Shown in pieces: positions 32,639 through 41,060 of a DNA stretch of 64,000 bases. The position numbers and the translations under genes were made by a program. The notes beneath the pieces were generated by a model, which was not told where the DNA came from, searched no databases, and saw nothing but the letters and a program-made list of their open reading frames with translations. Source of the stretch: Sodalis ligni (GTDB taxonomy: Bacteria > Pseudomonadota > Gammaproteobacteria > Enterobacterales > Enterobacteriaceae). Where the stretch lies: positions 6,200,337-6,264,336 of the forward strand of contig NZ_CP075169.1 of assembly GCF_016865525.2 (NCBI RefSeq), given 5' to 3'. Each line of letters starts with the position of its first letter. Position 1 is the first letter of the stretch.

Positions 32639-33024
32639 CGGTTGTGCTTCGGGAACTGACCGGGAGTGCCGAGGATGATCCCACTCCCTCTGGAACCCAA
32701 ATCTGGCTGGTTGCCGGCGTGACCGACATGCGAAAGTCCTTTAATGGTCTCGGTGAACAGATACAGCAGGCTCTCAATGAGAACCCTTTTTGCGGCCACC
32801 TGTTCATCTTCCGTGGCCGCCGTGGCGACATGGTGAAAATCCTTTGGGCGGATGCGGACGGTCTGTGTCTGTTCATTAAACGTCTGGAGCAGGGTCAGTT
32901 CGTCTGGCCGACGGTTCGCGACGGCAAAATCACGCTCACCCGGTCTCAACTGGCTATGCTACTGGACAAGCTGGACTGGCGCCAGCCTAAAACGACACGC
33001 CTTAACTCACTGACAATGTTGTAA
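32581..33024 (+). CDS. IS66 TnpB (orf2)
   Basis: IS66 Orf2-like protein. The conserved core begins GTQIWLVAGVTDMRKSFNGL near 32692 and ends RLNSLTML at the stop. The start is unresolved: the usual MIPLPSG N-terminus is out of frame because one T seems missing near 32686, so the frame is open upstream into tnpA. Role in transposition is accessory but required in studied IS66 elements. Confidence 0.8.
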   Translation: MYRVPVRQNDAGKSLPELLTVVLRELTGSAEDDPTPSGTQIWLVAGVTDMRKSFNGLGEQIQQALNENPFCGHLFIFRGRRGDMVKILWADADGLCLFIKRLEQGQFVWPTVRDGKITLTRSQLAMLLDKLDWRQPKTTRLNSLTML

Positions 33025-33544
33025 AAAAATCACTGCTGCATTATAAAGGGGGGCATGAGTCAGGACTATCTCGCCCGTATCGCTGAACTGGAACGGCAGC
33101 TTCACCAAAAAGACCAGCAACTCAGTCTCGTTGAGGAGACTGAGGCCTTCCTGCGCCAGGCGCTGACGCGGGCGGAGGAAAAGGTAGAAGAGGAAGAACG
33201 TAAAAACGAACGCCTGCGCGCGCAGTTGGATAAGTTGCGTCGGATGCTGTTCGGTGCCTCCTCGGAAAAGCTGCTGCGTGAGGTTGACAACGCACAAACG
33301 GCACTCGAGCAGAGTGAACAGGACAGCGACCGGCGCACCGGCCGGGTGGATGACCCGCAGGTTCCCCGCCAGTTGCGTCACTCCCGGCACCGTCGCCCGC
33401 TTCCTGAATCTCTTCCCCGTGAGATAAACCGTCTGGAGCCCACAGAAATCTGTTGCCCGGAATGTGGCGGTCGGCTGGACCCCCCCCTGTCAGGATAGAT
33501 GGCATCCCCTACTGAAAATCTAATTGGGGGTAGTGGAGCCTGAC

Positions 33545-34027
33545 ATGAAACGTTATTCACCTGAACGTAAAGCTGCTGTTTTGGACAAATTATTACCTCC
33601 TCACAACATGACTGTTAGCGCACTTGCACAGCAAGAAGGAATATCGGAAGCTACCCTTTACAACTGGCGTATTCAGGCCAAATTGGAGGGAAAGCCCGTG
33701 CCCGGAGCGAATAAAACTACCGAACAATGGTCGACCGAAGCCCGTTTTGCCGTGATCGTGGAAACTGCCACACTCAGTCAAGCCGAGTTAGGCGAATATT
33801 GCCGTCGTAAAGGGCTTTATCCAGAACAAATAGCCCAGTGGAAACAAGACTTCCTTCAAACGCCACAACCCGATACCCGGCAGTCGCAAAAACAGGCCCA
33901 AAAAGAAATCAAAGGGCTGAAGCGAGAACTGGCCCGAAAGGAAAAAGCCCTGGCGGAGGCGGCCGCGTTGCTGGTGTTGCGAAAAAAGCTCAATGGTTAT
34001 TACGGGATAGCAGACGAGGACGACTGA
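33545..34027 (+). CDS. IS3-family OrfA
   Basis: 160-residue helix-turn-helix protein: MKRYSPERKAAVLDKLL, then SALAQQEGISEATLYNWR, and a leucine-zipper-like ELARKEKALAEAAALL region. Near its end the slippery heptamer A-AAA-AAG (33982-33988) lies in the right phase for minus-one frameshifting into OrfB, the usual way IS3 elements make OrfAB. Confidence 0.88.
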   Translation: MKRYSPERKAAVLDKLLPPHNMTVSALAQQEGISEATLYNWRIQAKLEGKPVPGANKTTEQWSTEARFAVIVETATLSQAELGEYCRRKGLYPEQIAQWKQDFLQTPQPDTRQSQKQAQKEIKGLKRELARKEKALAEAAALLVLRKKLNGYYGIADEDD

Positions 34028-35069
34028 CGCCAGCGAACGAGCGAGTGCAATTTATCCGGTGGATAGGCGAGGCGACGAGCGCCGGTGCGCGCTTGCTCCC
34101 CGCCTGCCGAGAAGTGGGCATCAGCCTGCGCACCTGGCGGCGCTGGAACGGGCAGGCCGAAGACCGCCGGCCTTCGGCGGTGCGCCCACGACCGGCCAAT
34201 AAGCTGACACTCGCCGAAGAACATCAAATACTGGCCGTGTGTCACGAGCCGGAGTATGCCAGTTTGCCGCCAGCGCAAATCGTGCCACGTCTGGCGGACA
34301 CAGGGGTCTATCTAGCCAGCGAATCGACGTTTTACCGGATCCTGCGGCGCCACGGTCAGGTGCATCATCGAGGGCGTAGCCGGGCACCGCTGAAGGTCAA
34401 TAAACCGACCAGCTATCAGGCGCTTGCGCCCCGCCACGTGTGGACATGGGACATCACCTGGCTCGCGTCACGAGTCCGTGGCCGGTATTTTATCTGTATC
34501 TGATAGAAGATATCTTTAGCCGGAAAATCGTCGGTTACGAGGTTCACGAAGAAGAAAATGGTGACCAGGCCGCCGCCCTGCTGCAGCGTACCGTGCTGCG
34601 TGAACAGTGCTACCGGCAACCTTTGGTGCTGCACGCCGATAATGGGGCGCCGATGAAATCCCAAACGCTGAAAGCAAAGCTGGAAGAACTGCAGATCACC
34701 GGTTCGCACAGCCGGCCGCGGGTCAGCAACGACAATCCGTATGTAGAATCGCTGTTCAGAACGCTGAAATATGTTCCAGCGTGGCCGTCATCGGGCTTCC
34801 TGGACCTAAATGAGGCAAGACAGTGGGTTGAGTGTTTTAGCCGATGGTACAACGAAGAGCACCGGCATAGCGCTATCGGTTATGTGACGCCGGAACAACG
34901 CCATCAGGGGCATGACATTGCCCTGTTGGCAAACCGAAAAGCCTTGTATGAATCAGCCCAAAGGGCCAACCCGGAACGATGGTCAAAACACTGTCGCCAA
35001 TGGCAACGTGTCGAAGTGGTGATGTTGAATCCGGATAAGCCGGAAACAGCGCTGGAAAATGCAGCATAA
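33989..35069 (+). pseudogene. IS3-family OrfB transposase, one-base frameshift
   Basis: DDE integrase-like transposase in the minus-one frame of OrfA. HTH_21-like region SLPPAQIVPRLAD, then the catalytic acids in TWDITWLAS, LHADNGAPMKS and NDNPYVESLFRTL. The frame stops at 34503 because the T run 34498-34501 is one short; adding a T joins GRYF to YLYLIEDIFS and continues to 35069. So this copy is inactive as read. Confidence 0.88.
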
Positions 35070-36309
35070 AAAATGACTAAGGGTGCCAACATCCTTGACA
35101 GCCGCCGGGACTACCTGGGTGAAACGAGCGCGGAGCAGCTTGAGCTGATACGCAGCGCCCTGAAAGTTATCCGTACCGTCCGGGTGAAAAAAGCCTGTGT
35201 GAAGTGCGACTGTATCGTTGAAGCTCCAGCGCCAACGCGCCCCATCGATCGGGGCATCGCCGGTGCCGGTCTGCTGGCCCGCGTGCTGACCTCGAAGTAT
35301 GCCGAGCATGTGCCGCTGTATCGCCAGACGGAAATCCTGGCGCGTCACGGTGTGGACCTGAGCCGGGCGCTGCTCGCGAACTGGGTGGATGCGTGCTGCC
35401 GTCTGATGGCGCCGCTGGAAGAAGCCCTTTACCACTACGTCATGGCCACCGGCAAACTTCATACCGATGACACGCCGGTGCCGGTACTGGCGCCAGGCAA
35501 GAAAAAGACCAAAACCGGTCGTCTATGGACCTACGTCCGGGATGATCGTAATGCCGGTTCATCAGATCCGCCGGCGGTCTGGTTCGCCTACTCGCCGGAC
35601 CGGCAGGAAAACATCCCAAGCATCATCTTCGTGACTTCTATGGCGTGCTGCAGGCGGATGCGTATACCGGCTATGACCCGTTGTTCAGCGATGAACGCGA
35701 AGGCGGCCCACTCAAGGAAGCGGCCTGCTGGGCTCATGCCCGGAGAAAATCCACGACGTGTATATCCGAACGAAAAGTGCGGGCACGGCGGAGGAAGCGC
35801 TGGTGCGTATCCGTGAACTGTATATCATCGAAGCCGAAATCCGGGGACTTGCGGCAGAGGAGCGACTGAAGGCACGGCAGGCGCGCAGCAAGCCGTTGCT
35901 GGTCTCACTGCATGACTGGATACAAGAAAAGATGCTGACGCTGTCGAAAAAATCGCGGCTGGGCGAGGCCTTCGGTTACGCGTTGAATCAATGGGATGCC
36001 TTGTGTTATTACTGCGAAGACGGTCTGGTGGAAATAGACAACAATGCGGCAGAGCGCACCCTGAGAGCCGTCACCCTGGGCAGAAAGAACTACCTCTTCT
36101 TCGGTTCAGATCATGGTGGCGACAGGGGTGCGATGCTGTATAGCCTGATCGGCACGTGCAAACTCAACGGCATCGATCCTGAAGCGTATCTGCGTCATGT
36201 CCTCAGCGTTCTGGCAGACTGGCCGATAAACCGGGTGGCAGAACTCCTACCCTGGAATGTGGATCTTACTGCGGAATAACAGTCAATACGGCGCTGGATA
36301 TACGCTTAC

Positions 36310-36317
36310 TGAACACC
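36310..36317. repeat. 8-base target duplication of the IS66 element (right)
   Basis: TGAACACC, identical to 32153-32160. Confidence 0.9.
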
Positions 36318-36436
36318 GCGTTCATACTGATTCATCCGCGCACTGGCCGTGGCTTCATCGATACCGGGAAGAACGCCAAGCCGTTGCTGCGACAACTTCG
36401 CTTTCAGTCTGGCTTCCTTTAAACGAAATGGCAGCA
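36318..36436 (-). pseudogene. XRE repressor copy 2, N-terminal fragment
   Basis: Codes LPFRLKEARLKAKLSQQRLG, then IDEATASARMNQYE, nearly identical to copy 1. Besides the IS insertion, the start codon is lost: where copy 1 has CATG, this copy lacks the T and reads CTG CTG. Similarity continues about 45 bases upstream and then stops. Confidence 0.8.
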
Positions 36437-36505
36437 GATAAGCCCGGCGCAGTGGATAGCTCTGCTGTGTTTTTCATCCCGATGAATGAAAAGAGAACAA
36501 ACGAT

Positions 36506-36525
36506 GTGTACACTTAATATGTACA
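36506..36525. promoter_or_regulatory. Repeated TGTACA palindromes upstream of phd relic
   Basis: TGTACA at 36507-36512 (inside GTGTACAC) and 36520-36525, 17-36 bases before the antitoxin start. Phd/YefM antitoxins bind such paired palindromes to repress their own operon. Confidence 0.6.
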
Positions 36526-36541
36526 ACTTAGGAGAAACGAT

Positions 36542-36763
36542 ATGCTGACCTATACCTCGACTCAAGCCAGAGCTAATATCTCCGTAGTGCTGGATGTCGC
36601 TGTCAACGGCGAACCGGTTGAAATCACTCGTCGGGATGGCAGCGTTGCCGTGGTGATCAGCAAAGCGGAATTCGAGGCTTATAAGAATGCCTAACGGGAT
36701 GCTGAGTTTGATATCATCATGCAACGGCACGGCCACACAATAGCGGCACTGACCGATCGATGA
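36542..36763 (+). pseudogene. Phd/YefM-family antitoxin with premature stop
   Basis: ATG 36542 behind AGGAG. MLTYTSTQARANISVVLDVA, VEITRRDGSVAVVISKAEFE is the DNA-binding antitoxin domain. A TAA at 36692 ends it after 50 codons, while the same frame continues RDAEFDIIMQRHGHTIAALT to a stop at 36763, the toxin-neutralising tail of the family. So a nonsense change removes the tail. No toxin gene follows. Confidence 0.8.
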
Positions 36764-36819
36764 ACTGGGTAGCTAACAAGATTGTGATCTTAGCTTAAAC
36801 CAATCCCTGCAACGCAGAT

Positions 36820-37122
36820 TCATGTTAAATGATTTAATTGAAAAACAAAAGAACCACCCAAGGCCGCTGCGTACTTATTCAGCGTTGAGAAATTCGGCGA
36901 TACCAAACCATTTTCAATTCGGCTGATATTCTGCTTTTTTATCCCGGTCTTTAAGGCGATATATTGCTGTGTAAGGTGCATAGCTTTGCGGGCTGTCTTG
37001 AGCTGAGCGGCGAGCGCTTTTCTGACTTGGATGTCGTTATAAGCTTCCTGTACATCCGGGTTTTTCAAGGCAATGGCTTTAACTTCAGCAAATGGGACGA
37101 GATCGAAGTCTTCATTTGTCAT
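36820..37122 (-). CDS. XRE-family antitoxin, HigA-like
   Basis: 100-residue protein with a C-terminal helix-turn-helix: MHLTQQYIALKTGIKKQNIS at about residues 48-67, then RIENGLVSPNFSTLNKYAAA. It is the second gene of a toxin-first pair typical of higBA. Its ATG (37122) overlaps the end of the toxin frame (stop at 37112-37114). Likely neutralises the toxin and represses the shared promoter. Confidence 0.82.
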   Translation of the reverse strand: MTNEDFDLVPFAEVKAIALKNPDVQEAYNDIQVRKALAAQLKTARKAMHLTQQYIALKTGIKKQNISRIENGLVSPNFSTLNKYAAALGGSFVFQLNHLT

Positions 37123-37445
37123 TTTTAAGCATCCTCTTCAACATATTCATGCGTTCTTTTGCCAGTTCCAATCCCGCTTTTGGTGTTTTTTGACTCTTCT
37201 TGTGTAGGATATGCACGACATAAATTTGCCGGTCAGCCTCAAAAAAAAAAGCCCCTGGCGATACCCTCTTGCGCGTTCGCACGCAGTTCTTTCAAGCCGT
37301 TGCCTATATCTCTAACTTTTGGTTCTTTTAAAGAGACTCCTGCTTCACCTAATTCTTCCATCAAATCAAGCATCGCCGCATACAGGCCGGCAGGCAGCTT
37401 GACTAACTCTTTTTGCGCCGCCCGGATAAGGCTAATGGTGAACAT
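37112..37445 (-). pseudogene. HigB/RelE-type toxin with ten-T tract, out of frame by one
   Basis: Gp49/HigB-like mRNA interferase. The ATG at 37445 begins MFTISLIRAAQKELVKLP; the middle reads VRDIGNGLKELRANAQEGIARG. Then a run of ten T (A10 at 37241-37250 on the plus strand) leads to a stop. With nine T the frame continues EADRQIYVVHILHKKSQKTP to a stop overlapping the antitoxin start, 111 codons in all. Slippage at the tract could restore the toxin in some cells or transcripts. Confidence 0.8.
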
Positions 37446-37468
37446 GAGTACATCCTTGTAATCAATTA

Positions 37469-37501
37469 TGATTACTTTAGCATTCTCCTCTAAAGTAATC
37501 A
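37469..37501. promoter_or_regulatory. higBA operator, 12-base inverted repeat
   Basis: Perfect TGATTACTTTAG / CTAAAGTAATCA with a 9-base spacer, 24 bases upstream of the toxin start. Such palindromes overlap the promoter in higBA operons and bind HigA. Confidence 0.8.
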
Positions 37502-37933
37502 AATATGAATTTTAAGTTATAATTCACTGATAATAAAGTAATTATTAACAGTTGTAGTTGCTTGTAATTTTGTAATAAAGAGTGGTTTCACGTATAGGGG
37601 ATGGTTAGTGTTTCTCCGTTTTCAACGTTCCTCAAAACCTCCCAAGATATTTAACATCCATTTGTACGTAGTGCCGACTAATTTGATAAGGAATCAATTT
37701 ACCGAATTTACGACGATTTGGCCTATCCTAGGCAAATCAAAGTGCGAGAGCGCGACTACAATGCCGAGAATATCCGGGATATCCGGCTATTAAAACAATG
37801 ATTATCCCACTCGGAGACCTAATCAAGGAGCTCGAACAGAATCCATCCTTGAGCTCCTCGGTATTTTACCGACTGCAAAGCATCAACATTGAAAATGATT
37901 AATACGCATATGCTCGGCCAGCAAGGCCCTGGC
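37502..37933. other. Gap with possible short coding relic
   Basis: An open stretch of about 35 codons near 37686-37798 reads IYDDLAYPRQIKVRERDYN and stops; I do not recognise it. An imperfect inverted repeat AGGAGCTC / GAGCTCCT lies near 37826-37857. Nothing else seen. Confidence 0.35.
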
Positions 37934-38270
37934 TTAATGCAGCACCTTGCTTTCAGGAATATCATCAATCCTGCTATTCACAATCAATTCCATGGCTTCG
38001 ATGCCCCATTCCGTCAGCTGTGGCGGTTCGGTAAGAAAATCAGGGTCAACCAAATCACGTAAAAATTCACAGGCGTATTCCGGGCCATGTTCCAAACCAT
38101 ATTCAATTATATGATCGGCTTCTACTTGCCAAGCGATCTTGATTTCAAGCGCATCCAGCGCCAATGGCTGGCCCACCCCCTTTGGATAAGCAGAAATTTT
38201 GGTAAGCCAGTGCGGCAACGCGACGATACAGGGCAATACGAAGTTCGGTGGTGAGAATGGCGGTATTCAT
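37934..38270 (-). pseudogene. Small hypothetical protein with one-base insertion
   Basis: ATG 38270 begins MNTAILTTELRIALYRRVAA; the C-terminal part WQVEADHIIEYGLEHGPEYA and WGIEAMELIVNSRIDD is in another frame. Removing one G from the five-G run (38175-38179 area) joins them into 112 codons. No known domain recognised. Confidence 0.55.
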
Positions 38271-38399
38271 AATACAATCTCCATGGAGTAACATTAAGAT
38301 TGCGCTGGCGCGCGTTCGCCATGGAGCTCATCGGGCTGCAAATCCCGGCTGCCGACTCTTCGGCAGCAAGAGAATCATATTAAATTACGAATATTTATT

Positions 38400-38416
38400 G
38401 TTCATGAATCATGAAC
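38400..38416. promoter_or_regulatory. 17-base perfect palindrome before the MarR relic
   Basis: GTTCATGA-A-TCATGAAC overlaps the likely original start ATG (38404) of the MarR-type gene. Such sites commonly bind the MarR protein encoded next to them. Confidence 0.55.
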
Positions 38417-38674
38417 GAATTAATACCATGAACAAGTCAGGTGCGCAAAGCGCTGGTGGAGCAGACCACAGACCCTGCGGACCAACGTCAGAAACTGCTG
38501 TCGATGACGCCCGCCGGACGGGCTTTGTGGCAGGTCCTGCCCAACCCCATCGACCTTATCCTGAAAACCGCCTTCGAGGGTATCCCCGAGGACGACCTTG
38601 CCACCGTCGTGCGTGTGCTGAGCACCGGCACCGAAAGGCTGAATAACCTACTGCAGAAAGGAAAAAAATCATGA
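38404..38674 (+). pseudogene. MarR-family regulator with internal deletion
   Basis: A possible original N-terminus (MNHERINTMNKS) at 38404 is followed after 38440 by the C-terminal half of a MarR protein in another frame: VRKALVEQTTDPADQRQKLL, the wing with its D-X-R motif, then the dimerisation helices to 38674. The recognition helix is missing, so no functional repressor can form. It overlaps the SDR-type gene by four bases. Confidence 0.68.
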
Positions 38675-38994
38675 TGACTATTCTTGTCACCGGCGGTACC
38701 GGTCTGGTGGGCAGCCGTCTTTTGCCCCGGCTTGTGGCAGCGGGCATCAACTGCCGCGCGCTGGTCCGCGCCGGTAAGACCGTTCCCCCAGGCGTGACGG
38801 CGGTCCAGGGCGATATCCTCGATCCGGCCTTGCTGGCCGCGGCGGTGAAAGGGGTCGACGCCGTCGTACATCTTGCCGCCGTCCTGCGCCTCCCCGAGCC
38901 TGAAAAAATCTGGGCCGTCAATCTTGAGGGCGCGCGCAATCTGATTGCGGTAGTCAACAACCATGACCTTCACTCTGTCATACTCCCTCTATAG
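38671..38994 (+). pseudogene. NAD(P)-binding epimerase/SDR, truncated
   Basis: Starts with a Rossmann fold: ILVTGGTGLVGSRLLPRL, VQGDILDPALLAAAVKGVDA, VVHLAAVL. Identity to the family ends at about residue 95 (NLIAVVNNHD) and the frame stops at 107 residues, against some 280-320 for the family. The catalytic Tyr-X3-Lys part is gone. Coupled to the MarR relic upstream. Confidence 0.72.
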
Positions 38995-39338
38995 CCGCGA
39001 TGCAGCTCAGTTGCTTGGGTTGTCAATCCACAATGCACCGATCGAGCGTGAGTTGACGATATAAGTATTGGCAGAGCATTGCCATACTTCCTGGTAGGCC
39101 GCAGTCATTCTCATACCCATAGTTTCCACTCCACCATCAAGATGCATTGCCGATTTTTTGAAAGAAAACGGTAAGGTATAAAAAACTTCAAGCACATGGA
39201 TCTTGTCATAGCAAACCTACAGTGTTATCTTAGTAACAAGGTAACTATGTAAGGCCCGCTCAACTGTATATATCATTCTTTTCCTGCATGCAGCCGTAGT
39301 GCTGAATAAGCGGTAAAACCCATAGAGAGGATCGATAA
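38995..39338. other. Intergenic region without recognised gene
   Basis: A minus-strand frame of 62 codons (39007-39195) has no family resemblance I can name. The last ~90 bases before 39339 contain an AGAGAGG ribosome site and should carry the promoter of the next small gene. Confidence 0.35.
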
Positions 39339-39617
39339 ATGACTGTTAACCAAGAAAACGTTTCAAAACCTTATACTGTAGAACGAGTGCAATCCGGTTT
39401 TCGTATTGAAAAACGTCTTCTAAAAGTACTTAAGGGTCTGGCCGAATATCACGATATAAGCTTGGGAAATCTTGTCGAAGGTATCGTACTACACGCCTTT
39501 GAAGGTAAGTGCGCATTCGGCGACCAAAGCCTTGCTCGTATTGGTGAACTTAAGAAAATCTATGGCCTTGATTTGACTGCTGATGTATCCCACCAATTGG
39601 TGGAAATTGAAAAATAA
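39339..39617 (+). CDS. Small protein with ribbon-helix-helix-like segment
   Basis: 92 residues, ATG 39339 with GAGAGG upstream. The region YTVERVQSGFRIEKRLLKVL then GLAEYHDISLGNLVEGIVL resembles a ribbon-helix-helix DNA-binding unit. No partner gene is adjacent. The role is unknown; a transcription factor or orphan antitoxin is possible. Confidence 0.55.
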   Translation: MTVNQENVSKPYTVERVQSGFRIEKRLLKVLKGLAEYHDISLGNLVEGIVLHAFEGKCAFGDQSLARIGELKKIYGLDLTADVSHQLVEIEK

Positions 39618-39713
39618 TATGGCTGAAACGTTAAGTTATTATGCCATTTTTATATTGAGGACCAAGGACGATACATAAGTATCGTCTAGTTTCATATTAA
39701 AAGAATATGGAAA

Positions 39714-39929
39714 ATGCCCAGTAAAAAAAGACGTCAGAATAAAAACCTTATTTCGTCTAAATTAAAAAAGGTTACTTCAAGGCCCAGGCTAATATTTGTT
39801 TTATATTCGAAATTTTGTATTTTTTTATACAAAAAGAAACTGCGTCGCAAAGCACGTATCGAACTGCTCAGAATGAATGATCGACAATTGCGTGACATTG
39901 GTTTAACTCGGGATGATCTACCCCGATAG
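39714..39929 (+). CDS. DUF1127-type small basic protein
   Basis: 71 residues. The C-terminus RIELLRMNDRQLRDIGLTRD is the DUF1127 (YjiS-like) signature. The N-terminal 45 residues are very rich in lysine and arginine around a hydrophobic stretch (LIFVLYSKFCIFLY), longer than in typical members. DUF1127 proteins in other bacteria affect RNA or phosphate and stress responses; no role is shown here. Confidence 0.7.
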   Translation: MPSKKRRQNKNLISSKLKKVTSRPRLIFVLYSKFCIFLYKKKLRRKARIELLRMNDRQLRDIGLTRDDLPR

Positions 39930-40228
39930 CAACCCCGATTACCATCCCGCAATTTGTCTCCGCCATAGAATCTACCAAGCAACGGACGCTCGTCGCGTCG
40001 CAACCAAGGCGTGTTGCGGCAACTCGATTTTTTGCCGGGAAGATACGTGGCGGGGGTGAGGCCAATGCCATGAGCCACGCCGATTTGGCAATGGTTGGAC
40101 CCGGACTTGTAAAAACCGGCAATACCGTGCTCACATTGACTTTTCACGGATTTAAGCTATTCCTTAAGAGGTGAGTAAAATAATTTTAACCCCCCCCGCA
40201 AATTTTCTATAAAAAATAAGGTCAGGCA
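39930..40228. other. Intergenic region, nothing assigned
   Basis: No gene seen. A C8 run lies at 40190-40197. Short frames here are not supported. Confidence 0.4.
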
Positions 40229-40519
40229 ATGAAATACATTATCTCCATACTGGCTGTAACCGTTCTGTTTTCTGCCTCTACTTTTGCGGCAAAGCAGATT
40301 ACCCGTGAAGAGTCCGCTAATTACACCAAAATAGGCGATGTGTCTCTTACGCAGACGGGCACCCCTTCCATCGGTCATAAAAAACTGGCAAAAGAAGCAA
40401 ATAAAAAATGTTGGGCATCGGGCAACGTAAAAGCACGTGATTGCTTCTATCTTATTGTCGATAGATCAGGTCACGAGTCGGATCATAAAACCGTTAATGC
40501 CGAAGTCTTCAAAAAATAA
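40229..40519 (+). CDS. Small exported protein, YdgH/BhsA/McbA-like
   Basis: 96 residues with a clean signal peptide (KYIISILAVTVLFSASTFAA). The mature part reads KIGDVSLTQTG and EANKKCWASGNVKARDCFYL, loosely like the DUF1471 fold of BhsA/McbA periplasmic stress proteins. It has two cysteines that may pair, which typical members lack. ATG 40229 behind AAGGTCAGG. Confidence 0.55.
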   Translation: MKYIISILAVTVLFSASTFAAKQITREESANYTKIGDVSLTQTGTPSIGHKKLAKEANKKCWASGNVKARDCFYLIVDRSGHESDHKTVNAEVFKK

Positions 40520-41060
40520 AGTATTAAAGCCTCGTATTTAATATTTTAAATCGTAAGCATGTGTATCTGATTAAACCTGATCTTAACGTTATATGTTTTT
40601 ACAGGTGTCTGTCTGGTTAAATCTGGCTTAAATTTTCTAGGCCAGATGCGCCTGCAGTTTAGTAATGTTTCATCTACGACCGGGCACGGCACAATTTTAT
40701 TTAGCAGATGCTTCCGTTCATTCACTTTCAGTGCCTTCGACCGTCAGTAAATTTGCCCAATCGTACTGCTGCTATCAAAACAATCGACTACCGGTGCTTG
40801 CCGGTTCCAAACGACCCACGCCTTGATAAAAATTCCTCTTGTACATGATGCAAGCTAATGTATTAAATATGAAACGCTACGGTGCCTTTACCGCAACCGC
40901 CGCTCCGCTCAATGTTGAAGCGTTTTACAAACGACGATCCCGCATTGATACCAAGACAGCGCTTTTCGGAGAAAAAGATGGCTTTAGCTTATCCAATCTA
41001 CCTATGTGATAACCGACCCGCCAACCTGCGCGCACTTATCTCCATTGTAACGGGAGAGCC
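40520..41060. other. Intergenic region with short unsupported frame
   Basis: A 54-codon frame from ATG 40845 to 41009 (contains MKRYGAFTATAAPLNVEAFY) has no good ribosome site; it may be a relic or chance. Nothing else seen. Confidence 0.35.

Larger units (their letters stand above)
33481..35108 (+). mobile_element. IS3-family insertion sequence nested in tnpC
   Basis: About 1.63 kb. Imperfect terminal repeats share TGTCAGGATAGATGGCA on the left and TGTCAAGGATGTTGGCA on the opposite strand at the right. A GAC triplet flanks both ends (33478-33480 and 35109-35111) as a 3-base duplication; removing the element rejoins RLD to YLGE in frame. Exact outer ends are uncertain by a few bases because of the C run at the left. 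Confidence 0.85.
33055..36279 (+). pseudogene. IS66 TnpC transposase, interrupted and frameshifted
   Basis: Main IS66 transposase. Codons 1-142 (33055-33480) give the coiled-coil N-terminus and the zinc-finger start CCPECGGRLD. The IS3 insertion follows, and the gene resumes at 35112 with YLGETSAEQLELIRSALKV. Further breaks at the GG 35606-35607 and AAAA 35746-35749 each need one added base. The C-terminal catalytic part is open from 35758, with DNNAAERTLRAVTLGRKNYL. Excising the IS and adding the two bases restores a normal transposase. Confidence 0.9.
32161..36309 (+). mobile_element. IS66-family element carrying a nested IS3-family element
   Basis: Ends are inverted repeats starting GTAAGCGTAAAGCCAGCGCC on the left and GTAAGCGTATATCCAGCGCC on the right strand. 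Total 4149 bases; removing the nested IS3 leaves about 2.52 kb, the usual IS66 size. Contains tnpA, tnpB and tnpC in order. All three show one-base losses and tnpC is interrupted, so the element should be immobile unless helped in trans. Confidence 0.92.

Noticed and set aside
39007..39195. 62-codon minus-strand frame
   Set aside because: No ribosome site of note, no domain and no context; left as intergenic.
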